Positions 16,765 through 26,126 of a stretch of DNA of 64,000 nt are shown here, piece after piece. The DNA lies in contig NZ_CANLRP010000018.1 of the NCBI RefSeq assembly GCF_947493425.1, forward strand, positions 1 to 64,000. Direction: 5' to 3'. A model generated the notes under the pieces. The model saw only the letters and a list, made by a program, of their open reading frames with translations, had not been told where the DNA came from and made no database searches. A program made the position numbers and the translations under genes. Source of the DNA: an uncultured Microscilla sp. (GTDB lineage Bacteria > Bacteroidota > Bacteroidia > Cytophagales > Microscillaceae). Positions within the stretch are counted from its first letter, which is position 1, and every line of letters begins with the position of its first letter.

Positions 16765-17406
16765 TCATTTTTTTTGTAACAAAAAAGTTAAAATTCTGGG
16801 AATATTTTTGCGATCGTCATTGTCAAAGTGTTCTTCAAATTCTACAATATCTAATTGATGTAGCTTTGCCAACTTAAAAAAATCGGAGGTATGGTGAGTG
16901 AAACAAATCAACTCTTTAGTGCCCTCAGGCGTTTCGTAACGGGCTTTGCTGCCCATATACTGTTTGATAGAATGCAACTCGCCTATATAAATATATCCTC
17001 CAGGTTTTAGTACATGCACCGCTTTAGAAAAAATGGCTGAAATATCTTCAATGTGCTCTAGCAGTAGGCTAAAAGTGATCAAATCGCAAGGCCTTTTTAC
17101 AAAGCTCCAGCCTTGGGTAATGTCTGCCTGTACAAAATTTACCTTCTCACTTTGGACCTTTTCCTGGGCTTTCTCCAGCATTCTCTCCGATAAGTCTACC
17201 GCTGTCAGGTGTTGGGCTTGGGTAAGCAGCCAAGCCGTGTTTTTGCCTGTGCCACAGCCCAGCTCCAGACAATCGTTAAAAGTAATATCTTTGAGTGTAC
17301 AACGCATGGCTATTCCTTCCATATCACGGGTATGGTTGTGGTTCGTGTCATACTGGGCAGCCCAATCATTGTAAGCATCTTTTATTTCATTGTTTTGTTG
17401 TTCCAT
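16765..17406 (-). CDS. Class I SAM-dependent methyltransferase
   Basis: 213 residues, Methyltransf_11/25 type. Motif I is LELGCGTGKNTAWLL (about residue 47), followed by the acidic end of strand 2 (AVDLSERML), VQADITQGW, and ITFSLLLEHIEDI as motif IV. The N-terminal YNDWAAQYDTNHN is typical of small-molecule methyltransferases. The substrate is unknown. It stands alone; upstream DNA up to 17700 has no clear gene. Confidence 0.85.
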   Translation of the reverse strand: MEQQNNEIKDAYNDWAAQYDTNHNHTRDMEGIAMRCTLKDITFNDCLELGCGTGKNTAWLLTQAQHLTAVDLSERMLEKAQEKVQSEKVNFVQADITQGWSFVKRPCDLITFSLLLEHIEDISAIFSKAVHVLKPGGYIYIGELHSIKQYMGSKARYETPEGTKELICFTHHTSDFFKLAKLHQLDIVEFEEHFDNDDRKNIPRILTFLLQKK

Positions 17407-17701
17407 TGTTTTGTTGTTTTTATTGTTGAATTGCTATATATATTTACCCAAATCAGCCAAGAAAATTCCCTGGCTCAGTTTGGTACTGCCTGAGAAAGTT
17501 AGTCAACTTACCCAAAGCAACTATGACCGCTTTGTAAACCTTTATCGCCTCGTCCTATTTAATCGCATCCCTCAAAAATAAGAGTCATTTACCAGCCTGT
17601 TTTGAGGCATTCGTGCCAAACAATTGAAAAGACCGTAAAAGATGTCTAATATTGCAAGCTGAATGTCTTTGTTCAAATTAATACAATAAAGAAGTTATAC
17701 A

Positions 17702-18889
17702 ATGGTTATAGAACCTCGAACTCGCGGATTTATCTGCTTAACGGCTCATCCCAAAGGATGTGAACAAAACGTAATCAACCAAATTAACTATATTCAATCA
17801 AAAGGTACTATAGAAGGCCCTAAAAAAGTATTGGTGATAGGTGCCTCTACAGGGTTTGGACTTGCCTCAAGAATTACTGCCGCCTTTGGCTCAAATGCTG
17901 CGACCATTGGGGTATTTTTAGAAAAGCCTGCCAACAGAGGTAAAACGGCTTCTGCCGGATGGTATAATAGTGCTGCCTTTGAAAAACAAGCCCACGCCGC
18001 CGGACTATATGCCAAAAGTATCAATGGAGATGCTTTTTCGAAAGAAATTAAACAACAAACCCTAGACCTGATCAAAGCCGACCTAGGGCAAATAGACCTG
18101 GTAGTGTACAGCTTGGCTTCTCCAGTGCGTACTCACCCCGAAACCGGAGTAAAGCACCGATCGTCGCTTAAGCCCATTGGACAAAGCTTTGCCGACAAAA
18201 CAGTAGATTTTCATACAGGAGTGGTATCTGAGGTAGCCATTGAACCTGCCAACGAAGACGACATTGCCAACACCGTGGCAGTAATGGGTGGCGAAGACTG
18301 GGAAATGTGGATGGATGCCTTGCAAAAAGAAAACCTGCTGGCTCCTGGTGCTACTACTGTAGCTTACTCTTATATTGGTCCTAAACTTACTGAACCAGTA
18401 TACCGCAAAGGGACTATAGGGCGCGCCAAAGATCACCTCGAAGCCACTGCCTTTACCATTGCCGACAAGCTCAAAGACATTGACGGCAAAGCGTATGTAT
18501 CGGTTAATAAAGCTTTGGTAACCCAGGCAAGTTCGGCTATTCCGGTCATTCCTTTGTATATATCTTTATTGTACAAGATTATGAAAGCCGAAAATATTCA
18601 TGAAGGTTGCATAGAGCAGATGCACCGTTTGTTTAAAGACCGCCTGTATAGCAACGAAACTGCTACAGATGCGCAAGGGCGTATCAGAGTTGACGACTGG
18701 GAAATGCGTGAAGATGTGCAGGCTCAAGTAGCCGAATTATGGACAAAGGTTACTACCGAAGCTTTGCCAGAATTAGGCGACCTAAAAGGTTATGCCGATG
18801 ATTTTTTTAACTTGTTTGGGTTTAGAATAGAGGGTGTAAATTACGAAGAAGACCTGAACGAAGTAGTAGAGATTCCTGGCTTGCAATAA
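17702..18889 (+). CDS. fabV: FabV-type trans-2-enoyl-ACP/CoA reductase, NADH-dependent
   Basis: 395 residues, the normal length of FabV, the enoyl reductase of the last step in fatty-acid elongation that is naturally insensitive to triclosan. Seen: PRTRGFICLTAHPKGCE at the N-terminus, the NADH-binding VLVIGASTGFGLASR, and SYIGPKLTEPVYRKGTIGRAK containing the Tyr-x8-Lys catalytic pair (YRKGTIGRAK). The C-terminal YADDFFNLFGF is also characteristic. It is transcribed alone. It may be the main enoyl reductase of this organism, but other types may exist outside the window. Confidence 0.95.
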   Translation: MVIEPRTRGFICLTAHPKGCEQNVINQINYIQSKGTIEGPKKVLVIGASTGFGLASRITAAFGSNAATIGVFLEKPANRGKTASAGWYNSAAFEKQAHAAGLYAKSINGDAFSKEIKQQTLDLIKADLGQIDLVVYSLASPVRTHPETGVKHRSSLKPIGQSFADKTVDFHTGVVSEVAIEPANEDDIANTVAVMGGEDWEMWMDALQKENLLAPGATTVAYSYIGPKLTEPVYRKGTIGRAKDHLEATAFTIADKLKDIDGKAYVSVNKALVTQASSAIPVIPLYISLLYKIMKAENIHEGCIEQMHRLFKDRLYSNETATDAQGRIRVDDWEMREDVQAQVAELWTKVTTEALPELGDLKGYADDFFNLFGFRIEGVNYEEDLNEVVEIPGLQ

Positions 18890-19230
18890 GTGACATGTTC
18901 AAAATAGGTCACGAAGCTTTTTTAGGGGTTTGGCTTTGCCAATAGTCCATAGTATTTAGTCGATAGTCCATAGCTGATTCGAGTAAATGCTCACCTTGTT
19001 AAATGCTGTAAACCAGTATTTTATATTAAGATCGCTTACTCACTTTATTTTTAAAAGTGTTTCGGTTTTACGCCTAAACACCCAATTAAATAGTTTTTAA
19101 ATTTATCAATAACTGATCACCAGCAACCAACTTTGACGAAAATCACTGCGGAGTATTGTTTGCTGAATCCCAATCAATTATCAGGCGCCCGACGCCAAGT
19201 GCCCTAAAACCTGCATAAAATAAGAACTTT
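18890..19230. other. Intergenic region without gene
   Basis: 340 bases. It contains the ACATGTTCAAAATA word also found at about 4277 and 13850, and a short direct repeat ATAGTCCATAG (about 18951 and 18972). Otherwise nothing recognisable. Confidence 0.4.
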
Positions 19231-19722
19231 ATGGATAACAATAACATATTGCAACGTATTCGCTATATTTTTGATTTTAGCGATGACAAAATGATTGGTA
19301 TTTTTGGACAAGCCGATCTTGAGGTAACCAGGGCAGAAGTAAGCAACTGGCTAAAAAAAGAGGAAGATCCTGACTATGCCATGCTCAACGATAAGCTATT
19401 GGCTACTTTTCTCAATGGTTTGATCAACGACAAGCGAGGGAAGAAAGAAGGAGAACAGCCTAAACCAGAGAAACGACTGACCAATAACCTGATTTTGCGC
19501 AAGCTAAAAATAGCCCTTGAACTCAAAAGCGAAGACCTGCTGGAAATGTTAGAGTTGGCAGGGTTCAACCTAGGTAAACACGAGTTGAGCGCGTTTTTTC
19601 GCAAACCTGAGCAAAGACAGTATCGGGTATGCAAAGATCAGGTGTTGCGTAACCTACTGAAAGGCATGCAACTAAAGTATCGCCCCGAACCAAACGAAAG
19701 TAAAACAGAAGAAGCTTCATGA
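19231..19722 (+). CDS. DUF1456 family protein (YehS-like)
   Basis: 163 residues with two copies of the DUF1456 helical module: residues 1-75 (NILQRIRYIFDFSDDKMIGIF... VSNWLKKEEDPDY) and 88-155 (NNLILRKLKIALELKSEDLLEML...LSAFFRKPEQRQYR). The family is widespread, related to E. coli YehS, and of unknown function; the two modules look like degenerate helix-turn-helix units. It is convergent with a PhoD-like gene, with a shared terminator between them. Confidence 0.88.
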   Translation: MDNNNILQRIRYIFDFSDDKMIGIFGQADLEVTRAEVSNWLKKEEDPDYAMLNDKLLATFLNGLINDKRGKKEGEQPKPEKRLTNNLILRKLKIALELKSEDLLEMLELAGFNLGKHELSAFFRKPEQRQYRVCKDQVLRNLLKGMQLKYRPEPNESKTEEAS

Positions 19723-19736
19723 GCAGGCTATAAAAC

Positions 19737-19770
19737 ACAGGAGAGGATATCTTAACGCCTCCTCTCCTGT
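19737..19770. terminator. Bidirectional terminator
   Basis: Perfect 11-bp stem ACAGGAGAGGA (19737-19747) and its complement (19760-19770) around a 12-base loop, between convergent stops at 19722 and 19777. Confidence 0.75.
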
Positions 19771-19776
19771 TAATCA

Positions 19777-20835
19777 CTATTTTCTTAGAGGAATCGTAAC
19801 TGTTTGCAATACCTTATTTTGCCGCCCTTTGATATGCCCCACTACCTTGGGCGACTCACCAAAATAAAACTCAAGTATGCCAAAGTTCAGTGCAATCATC
19901 AACTCACCTTCACGGTACTTGTTTTTTTCGGTTGCCTTCCGCCCCCAGGTGTGGGTAAGCCCACTAGAAGTAATTTCGTATAAAGGATAACTGAGGTTAC
20001 CGGCTTCATATTTAGACACTTCAGCAATGTGGCGGTCGCCACTAATGAGCACCACATTTTTTGCTCTAGTTTTGGCTATCAAATCAAGAAAACGCTGGCG
20101 TTCTTTCGGAAAATTTGCCCATTTCTCAAAACGATGCTCTTCGGGTATAAACTGAATACTACTGCCAATGATATTTACATCTGCCTGGCTGTTGTTCAGT
20201 TCATTTTCAAGCCATTGCCATTGGGTTTTGCCTAGCATAGTGCCAGTGGTGTTTGTTTGATATACTCCATTTACTCGCTTGAGAGTGCCACGAAAGTAAC
20301 GGGTGTCGAGCAAAATCACTTTTACAGCATGACCACCTTTGGTTATTGTGTAGCTATTATATACCCCTTCTTGTTGGCGTACTGGTGAGTTGGCAGGGTA
20401 TTTCAAAAAATCCAGCATCAACTGTTGGCTTTCTTTTTTCTTTGGAAACTCCCCTCCCCCATCATTTACTCCATAGTCGTGGTCGTCCCAGGTGCCTATT
20501 ACTTTTACCTTCTCCATCAGCTTTTTATACCCTTGGTTGCGCAACTGTTGGTCGTACTTCGACTTCATCAATTCCATATTTTGGGTATCACCATAAATAT
20601 TGTCGCCCAACCATACCCACAATGTAGGGTTATTTTGGGCAATGTCTTGCCAAAGCGGTTGTGCCATATATTGCTTATTGCAAGAGCCAAAAGCAATGAC
20701 CAGGTCAGCTTTTTGTTGGTCAGAAGAAGAATGGCTTGATGTGGATGTTTTTAATTCTTCTTTTTGGGCGCAAGCCTGGGTCAAAGCTCCCAGGGTGATT
20801 GTTAGCAGTACAATTAATCTTTGTATCTTTTTCAT
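19777..20835 (-). CDS. PhoD-like alkaline phosphatase / metallophosphoesterase, exported
   Basis: 352 residues. An N-terminal signal (LIVLLTITLGALTQAC) ends in a cysteine, so it may be a lipoprotein. The PhoD-type metallophosphatase core is clear: FGSCNKQYMAQPLW, VWLGDNIYGD (metal-binding Asp), GTWDDHDYGVND, ILLDTRYFRG, IIGSSIQF and VLISGDRHIAE. The likely role is hydrolysis of phosphodiesters or phosphomonoesters in the periplasm or at the surface. A TACTTTTG -7-like box lies at 20861-20868, 25 bases before the start. Monocistronic. Confidence 0.88.
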   Translation of the reverse strand: MKKIQRLIVLLTITLGALTQACAQKEELKTSTSSHSSSDQQKADLVIAFGSCNKQYMAQPLWQDIAQNNPTLWVWLGDNIYGDTQNMELMKSKYDQQLRNQGYKKLMEKVKVIGTWDDHDYGVNDGGGEFPKKKESQQLMLDFLKYPANSPVRQQEGVYNSYTITKGGHAVKVILLDTRYFRGTLKRVNGVYQTNTTGTMLGKTQWQWLENELNNSQADVNIIGSSIQFIPEEHRFEKWANFPKERQRFLDLIAKTRAKNVVLISGDRHIAEVSKYEAGNLSYPLYEITSSGLTHTWGRKATEKNKYREGELMIALNFGILEFYFGESPKVVGHIKGRQNKVLQTVTIPLRK

Positions 20836-20860
20836 TTAAACTACCATCTTTTGTGAGCAA

Positions 20861-20868
20861 CAAAAGTA
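20861..20868 (-). promoter_or_regulatory. Candidate -7 box for the PhoD-like gene
   Basis: TACTTTTG on the minus strand fits TAnnTTTG. No clear TTG lies 19-20 bases upstream, so this is a half-supported promoter. Confidence 0.4.
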
Positions 20869-21169
20869 GGCACAAGCAGTCATAAACCTTAAGCAGGTGG
20901 GTAAATTAATTATGAAGTTATCACAAGTCAAATCCTTCTTACAGCCTTTCATACCGAAAATATCCCCTTTAAAAATAAGGTAGCTACAACTATCCGCCAT
21001 TTTCATTATTTGTCAGAGAACAGCTTACAGCACCCTAAGCAGGTGATAGAATGTGTGATTTTAAGCCTTATGAATTAAAACGCTCCACCATAAAACAAAA
21101 AACTCCTGGCTAAGAGGTAGCAAGATTGCCAAAAGAAAGTTACTTTGCTTGCTTGTTTTAATTACACTA

Positions 21170-21330
21170 AGGAATGGTGAGAAATTAAATTACCATTCTT
21201 GAGGTAGAGGTTTTGTTTTGAGACGAGGCTATTTTTTGCGCCCATAGCAGCGCTACGGGCAATAAAAATAACAAAGTATCAAGGCGAAAAATCACCCCTT
21301 AGAGTGTAAATTTATTTTTGAACAATTCCT
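21170..21330. repeat. R2 MITE-like element abutting the glutaminase start
   Basis: 161 bases, nearly identical to 38608-38768. Ends are AGGAATGGTGAGAAATTAAA and the complement-like AATTTATTTTTGAACAATTCCT. It ends four bases before the glsA ATG and contains TATTTTTG (21313-21320), which fits a -7 box. The rest of 20869-21169 shows nothing. Confidence 0.7.
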
Positions 21331-21334
21331 AACA

Positions 21335-22258
21335 ATGAATTATCAAATAATTTTAGACGATATTCAACAAACCATCAAAGGGCAGGCTTTTGGAGGAGAA
21401 GTAGCCTCTTATATTCCCGAATTGGCCAAGGTAGACCCACATAAGTTTGGCATACATTTGTGCTCTTTGGAAGGAGGGCAATATGGCGTAGGCGATAGTG
21501 AAGAAAAATTTTCTATTCAAAGTATTGTCAAAGTGCTATCGTTGGTGTTTGCCATTGCCAAAATTAACTATACCGATGATGTGATCTGGAGCCGGGTACA
21601 AGTAGAGCCCTCTGGCAACCCGTTCAATTCGTTGGTGCAAATAGAATACGAGCGAGGCATTCCCCGCAACCCTTTTATCAATGCAGGAGCATTGGTCATT
21701 GCCGATATACTGGTAAGTCATTGCGACGACCCCAAGGCCGAATTTATCGAGTTTGTACGTACCCTTGCCCACAATGCCAATATTCACTATAACCATGCTG
21801 TGGCAGCGTCTGAACAAAAGACTGGCTACAGAAACCGGGCAGTAATTAACCTGATGAAATCGTTTGGCAATATCAAAAACAAAGTAGACGATGTACTTAA
21901 TTTTTATTACTATACTTGTTCGCTCATGATGACTTGCCGCGAACTTGCCCAAACTTTTTTGTTTTTGACCAATCAAGGCATTACCCTTCCGGGGAAAGAG
22001 ATTATACTCACAAAATCGCAGTCTAAGCGCATCAATGCTTTGATGCAAACTTGTGGTTTTTATGACGAAGCCGGCGAGTTTTCGTTTAGGGTGGGGTTGC
22101 CCGGCAAAAGTGGCGTGGGTGGTGGCATAGTGGCAGTACATCCGGGCAGCTATAGTGTGGCAGTATGGAGCCCTCCGCTTAACGCCAAAGGTAACTCTGC
22201 CAAAGGAATGAAAGCCCTTGAAATGCTCACCACCAAAACAGGGCTATCTATTTTTTGA
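21335..22258 (+). CDS. glsA: Glutaminase
   Basis: 307 residues, standard length for the bacterial GlsA family, which hydrolyses glutamine to glutamate and ammonia using a beta-lactamase-like serine fold. Seen: FSIQSIVKVLSL with the catalytic SxxK, GNPFNS, NPFINAGALV, a conserved Tyr region, and GLPGKSGVGGGIVAV near the C-terminus. The start ATG is directly after an R2 repeat whose end could supply promoter sequence. It is followed at 22281 by an R1 repeat. Confidence 0.95.
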   Translation: MNYQIILDDIQQTIKGQAFGGEVASYIPELAKVDPHKFGIHLCSLEGGQYGVGDSEEKFSIQSIVKVLSLVFAIAKINYTDDVIWSRVQVEPSGNPFNSLVQIEYERGIPRNPFINAGALVIADILVSHCDDPKAEFIEFVRTLAHNANIHYNHAVAASEQKTGYRNRAVINLMKSFGNIKNKVDDVLNFYYYTCSLMMTCRELAQTFLFLTNQGITLPGKEIILTKSQSKRINALMQTCGFYDEAGEFSFRVGLPGKSGVGGGIVAVHPGSYSVAVWSPPLNAKGNSAKGMKALEMLTTKTGLSIF

Positions 22259-22280
22259 TTTTTGACTACTATTTTATCTT

Positions 22281-22475
22281 AGGAATGGTGTAAAAATAAA
22301 TTTCTATAGTAACGCTAAAATATTTTGTTGCTAGACGAGGCACGGCAATATCCAGTGGATATTGAGCGAGCTTGAGGGAAGGTCGGCTAATAGCAGCGCT
22401 ATTCGGCTATTTTTTAACAACGTATAGCTTCAAAAGATGAGGTTAAGAATGTAAATTTATTTTGGTACCATTCCT
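22281..22475. repeat. Intact R1 element
   Basis: 195 bases with inverted ends (AGGAATGGTGTAAAAATAAATTT and the complement of AAATTTATTTTGGTACCATTCCT). It has an inner palindrome CAATATCCAGTGGATATTG and a second inner hairpin (CGGCTAATAGC/GCTATTCGGCT). Other copies: 7132-7454 (interrupted), 25501-25660, 38412-38606. Confidence 0.8.
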
Positions 22476-22802
22476 TACAATACTCTGTAGTGATTTTAGT
22501 CAAAATTGATTACTGATTACCTTCGGTGAGCTTCCTACGGTCGGTTTTCAGGTATTCACTGGGTAAACATTTACTCGATCCGCTATTAACTACGCTTTTT
22601 ATAAGTTACTAAAAATCAACGTGATAAAAAAAGTGTAGTTACTTGTGAACCGAATCTACAGCTTGCTGTGATGAGCTCAACGGAGTTAAACAGGGTCTGG
22701 CACCGATATTCATCGGTATCTAAGGACTTGCGACTTGTCGCTTAAAGCTTGCCCCTGTGGGGGCTATGGACTATTTTTATCTTACTACTTAATATTACAA
22801 CT
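22476..22802. other. Intergenic region without gene
   Basis: Contains the inverted copy (about 22700-22735) of the word at 6572-6605, and the phrase CTTGTCGCTTAAAGCTTG that recurs near 41160-41180. No hairpin terminator or gene seen. Confidence 0.4.
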
Positions 22803-23906
22803 ATGGACAAGTTTACTCAGAAGCTTCGTCATTGGTCTTACCAACGCCAAGGGCTACTACGTCCTAATAGCAGTCTTATAGACGCTCTCCACAAGGTTGT
22901 TGCGGTATACAGTGCTCACCCATCGGGTCCTTTGTCGCTTTGGGCAAGGGTGCAGCATTTTGACAAGCAAGAGTTTATCAACCTCGACCAACACCAGTTA
23001 GCAGTTCGTTTGCCTGCCATGCGTTTGTCGAACCACCAAATGCCTGCTGCTACCGCTCCTTATATAATAGCGGCCACCTTGCCCGCCAAAAGTAGCAACG
23101 CTTGGGCAAAACGTTACGCCCAACGAGGGCTTGCCGATGCCGACTACCAACAGTGGAAACTAGAGATACTCAAGCTCACTACTACTCCACAAACTGCTAA
23201 AGAGCTAAAAACTCAAATCACATTTGATGCCGACCAACTTAAATTTGTGCTCAATCGTTTGTCATACGAGGGCGATTTACTACGTATTGGCAGTCAAAGC
23301 CTGCGCTCAAACATTATTGCGTATGTGGCTACTACCCACTGGATGAACTGGTCGGAGGATCACCTGACCCAACTGACTCAGGCAGCAGGACTACAATGGC
23401 TCGCCAAAGCATACTTCAGCGCATTTGCCCCAGCCAGGGTCAAAGATTTTCAATGGTGGGCAGGCATTAATGCAGGACAAGCACAAGCAGCCATACAGAC
23501 TTTAGATGTAGTACAGTTGCCCAACGACTACCTGATACTTGCCGAAGATGCTCAAGCTTTTGAGCACTTTGAACCGACTCTATTTGCCCAAAACATGGTG
23601 ACAATACTGCCGCAGTGGGACAGCTACTTGATGGGCTATGCACCTGACGGCAGAGCACGCCTGGTAGCTGACGAACACTTGGCTAAAGTATATGGCAAGT
23701 TGGGGGCTACCGGAGGCAACGCCTTGGGCACACTATTGGTCAATGGTGAAGTGAAGGGTATATGGAAACACAAGTTTAAAGGTACCCAAGTACAATTTGA
23801 GCTCCTTTTTTTTGACAAGCCAGTTGCTCAGACCACTCAAGCAGTACACATACAACTCAACGAAATTGGCACCTTGATGGAAGCAAAAAAAATAACCATT
23901 ACATAA
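22803..23906 (+). CDS. Winged-helix DNA-binding protein, AlkZ/YcaQ-like (HTH_42)
   Basis: 367 residues from the ATG at 22803; an upstream frame-open ATG at 22749 would add an unlikely hydrophobic lead. The protein has the layout of the winged-helix family that includes AlkZ DNA glycosylases. It starts with an N-terminal helical part, then SAHPSGPLSLWARVQHFD, where AlkZ proteins have their QxQ/SLW region. After the central WH domains comes ILPQWDSYLMGYAPDGRARLV near the C-terminus. The AlkZ catalytic Gln pair is not evident, so I would not call it a glycosylase. The PNPOx-family gene begins 15 bases downstream and is probably cotranscribed. Confidence 0.75.
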   Translation: MDKFTQKLRHWSYQRQGLLRPNSSLIDALHKVVAVYSAHPSGPLSLWARVQHFDKQEFINLDQHQLAVRLPAMRLSNHQMPAATAPYIIAATLPAKSSNAWAKRYAQRGLADADYQQWKLEILKLTTTPQTAKELKTQITFDADQLKFVLNRLSYEGDLLRIGSQSLRSNIIAYVATTHWMNWSEDHLTQLTQAAGLQWLAKAYFSAFAPARVKDFQWWAGINAGQAQAAIQTLDVVQLPNDYLILAEDAQAFEHFEPTLFAQNMVTILPQWDSYLMGYAPDGRARLVADEHLAKVYGKLGATGGNALGTLLVNGEVKGIWKHKFKGTQVQFELLFFDKPVAQTTQAVHIQLNEIGTLMEAKKITIT

Positions 23907-23920
23907 ACCAACTTATTATT

Positions 23921-24463
23921 ATGGGAAAAATGTTTGAACAAATCCAGGAAGCTCACATGGATTTTATTAACCAACAAAAAATGTTTTTTGTCGCCACTGC
24001 CGGAGATGATACATCGGTAAACTTATCGCCCAAAGGCATGGACTCGTTTAGGGTAATTGATGCCTACAAAGTAGTATGGCTCAATCTGACCGGAAGTGGC
24101 AACGAAACAGCGGCACATTTGCTGGAAAACAACCGAATGACGATTATGTTTTGTGCCTTTGAAGGCAACCCGCTCATCTTGAGGTTGTATGGCACTGCCA
24201 AGGCATTATATAAGGGAGATGAAAAGTGGAATAATTATATAAAAATATTTGGAAATCCTATAGGAGCGAGGCAAATTTTTGAAGTAGCTATTCAAAGGGT
24301 GCAAACGTCTTGTGGGTTTGGGGTACCTTTGTATCAATATGACCAACAACGCACCTTGTTGCCTCAGTGGGCAGAAAAAAAAGGTCCGGATGGAATTAAT
24401 GAGTATTGGGAAAAGAAAAACATGCAAACCATAGATGGAAAGCCTACCGGAATGAAAACATAA
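23921..24463 (+). CDS. Pyridoxamine 5'-phosphate oxidase family flavoprotein
   Basis: 180 residues with the split-barrel FMN-binding pattern: FFVATAGDDTSVNLSPKGMDSFRVID, VVWLNLTGSGNETAAHLLENNRMTIMFCAFEGNPLILRLYG. Such small proteins bind FMN or F420 and act as reductases of uncertain substrate; true PdxH is longer and has other motifs. The C-terminal QTSCGFGVPLYQY segment is conserved in this subgroup. It follows the winged-helix gene by 15 bases. Confidence 0.85.
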   Translation: MGKMFEQIQEAHMDFINQQKMFFVATAGDDTSVNLSPKGMDSFRVIDAYKVVWLNLTGSGNETAAHLLENNRMTIMFCAFEGNPLILRLYGTAKALYKGDEKWNNYIKIFGNPIGARQIFEVAIQRVQTSCGFGVPLYQYDQQRTLLPQWAEKKGPDGINEYWEKKNMQTIDGKPTGMKT

Positions 24464-24498
24464 AGTTTAAAACATTAAACTTTATGTGTAATAATTTC

Positions 24499-24539
24499 AT
24501 CAAAAAAAGCAGATTTTGTTTAAAACCTGCTTTTTTGAT
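24499..24539. terminator. Bidirectional terminator
   Basis: ATCAAAAAAAGCAG (24499-24512) pairs with CTGCTTTTTTGAT (24527-24539), with one looped-out A. It lies between convergent stops at 24463 and 24552. Confidence 0.7.
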
Positions 24540-24551
24540 AAATATAGTACA

Positions 24552-25463
24552 TCAAATACTTGCCAACTCTACCGCAAGCTCTGCCCCCAAACGGGCATTG
24601 TGGTAAACCAATTGTTGGTTTGCCTCCAGGCTTTCGCCTTGAGTGAGCTCTTTGATCCTGCTTAATAAAAATGGCGTAACTGCCTTGCCTCTAATATTTT
24701 GTCGGGCAGCATCTTGCAAAGCATCTTTGGTTACTTCTTCGAGCTGTTGGTGATCAATTTCATACTTTGGAGGAATAGGATTGGCAATGATCATACCTCC
24801 CTCAAGCCCTAAATCCCACTTGGTTTTCAGTGCTTTGGCCAACAGTTCTACATTTTCTACACGATCTATCCTGTAACTGCTTTTGGCACTATAAAAAGCC
24901 GGAAACTCGGCAGTTTGAAACCCCACTACAGGCACTCCCTGGGTTTCGAGATACTCAAGAGTGAGCCCCAGGTCAAGTATAGATTTAGCCCCGGCACATA
25001 CCACAGCTACATTGGTTTTCGCCAATTCGGTCAAATCTGCCGATATATCCAAGGTATTTTCTCCATTGCGGTGTACACCACCAATTCCTCCAGTAACAAA
25101 AACCCGAATGCCCACCCAAGAGGCAGCCAACATAGTAGCAGCCACTGTAGTGGCTCCATGCTGTTTGCGGGCAATCACCAGGGGCAAGTCACGGCGGCTC
25201 ACTTTGATTACATTCACTTTCTCTGAGGCAATCAGCTCCAGGTCGTTAGTATCCAACCCTATTTTTACTTTCCCATCAATAATGGCAATTGTTGCGGGCA
25301 CTGCCCCTGCTTCTCTGATAATTTTTTCGAGCTGCCAGGCAGTTTGCTTATTTTCTGGATAGGGTAACCCGTGGGCTATAATGGTAGACTCAAGCGCCAC
25401 TACAGGTTGGTTGGCTTTAAGGGCTTCTGCCACTTCAGGGTGAATCAAAAGGTGTTCTTCCAT
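24552..25463 (-). CDS. psuG: Pseudouridine-5'-phosphate glycosidase
   Basis: 303 residues, normal length. PsuG cleaves pseudouridine 5'-phosphate into ribose 5-phosphate and uracil. Conserved blocks: VALESTIIAHGLPYPEN at the N-terminus, PATIAIIDGKVKIGL, VTGGIGGVHR, CAGAKSILDLGLTLEYLETQGVPVVG and GMIIANPIPPKYEI, with the catalytic Lys in the SAKSSYR/CAGAKS regions. The partner kinase PsuK, often next door, is absent here. Its start is 38 bases from an R1 element. Confidence 0.93.
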   Translation of the reverse strand: MEEHLLIHPEVAEALKANQPVVALESTIIAHGLPYPENKQTAWQLEKIIREAGAVPATIAIIDGKVKIGLDTNDLELIASEKVNVIKVSRRDLPLVIARKQHGATTVAATMLAASWVGIRVFVTGGIGGVHRNGENTLDISADLTELAKTNVAVVCAGAKSILDLGLTLEYLETQGVPVVGFQTAEFPAFYSAKSSYRIDRVENVELLAKALKTKWDLGLEGGMIIANPIPPKYEIDHQQLEEVTKDALQDAARQNIRGKAVTPFLLSRIKELTQGESLEANQQLVYHNARLGAELAVELASI

Positions 25464-25500
25464 GAGGGTATTATATAAACAAAAAATTTAAAAATAGCTT

Positions 25501-25660
25501 AGGAATGGTACCAAAATAAATTTACATTCTTAACCTCATCTTTTGAGGCTATACTTTGTTAAAAAATAGCCGAATAGCGTTGCTATTAGCCGATTTTTTG
25601 CCGCGTCTAGCAACAAAATATTTTAGCGTTACTATAGAAATTTATTTTTACACCATTCCT
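25501..25660. repeat. R1 element, internally deleted, reverse orientation
   Basis: Same ends as the other R1 copies but about 35 bases shorter. The central CAATATCCACTGGATATTG palindrome and its flank are missing, replaced by a TTTTTTGCC joint. Confidence 0.7.
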
Positions 25661-26126
25661 TAGTAAAACAAAAGGCAAGTTACTTTTTTAGTCAAAAATA
25701 ATCATCTTTGAGTATTAGTACTGTAACTTTTTACCTATACTCCCTTACTGTTTTTCACCTTGCCTACTTTAAATTTATCCTCAAAAACGGGAGACTTGGC
25801 AGAACAGCTCCATTAAAAAATAATTATTCGAAGAAAACCCTTACCAGGTAATTTTTCGTGAAATCTTTACAAAAAAAACCCTTACCAAGCAAATAAATAA
25901 TCTAAAATAACACCAGGAATAGCGTCTTTTATACCAAAAGGGGTTAGTTTTTCTTTAAAAACAGTCAAAAAACTTACAACTTCAAAAAAAAAATAAGCAA
26001 TAAAAGAATATTAATTCTGTAAAAGAATGGCAATAAAGGAAAGAATACAGAAGGGAGAGAAAAATAGGGGCAAAAAAAATCGGTATAGAATAAACTACAC
26101 CGATTTAATAGTTTGAGTGTGTGTGA
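25661..26126. other. AT-rich intergenic region, no gene
   Basis: 466 bases. It contains the repeated phrase AAACCCTTACCA (about 25836 and 25877) and long A-runs. No reading frame or hairpin of note. It may be the 3' region of the small peptide gene that follows. Confidence 0.4.

Noticed and set aside
22803-23906. AlkZ DNA glycosylase
   Set aside because: Family layout fits, but the catalytic glutamine motif is not visible, so only the winged-helix family is claimed.
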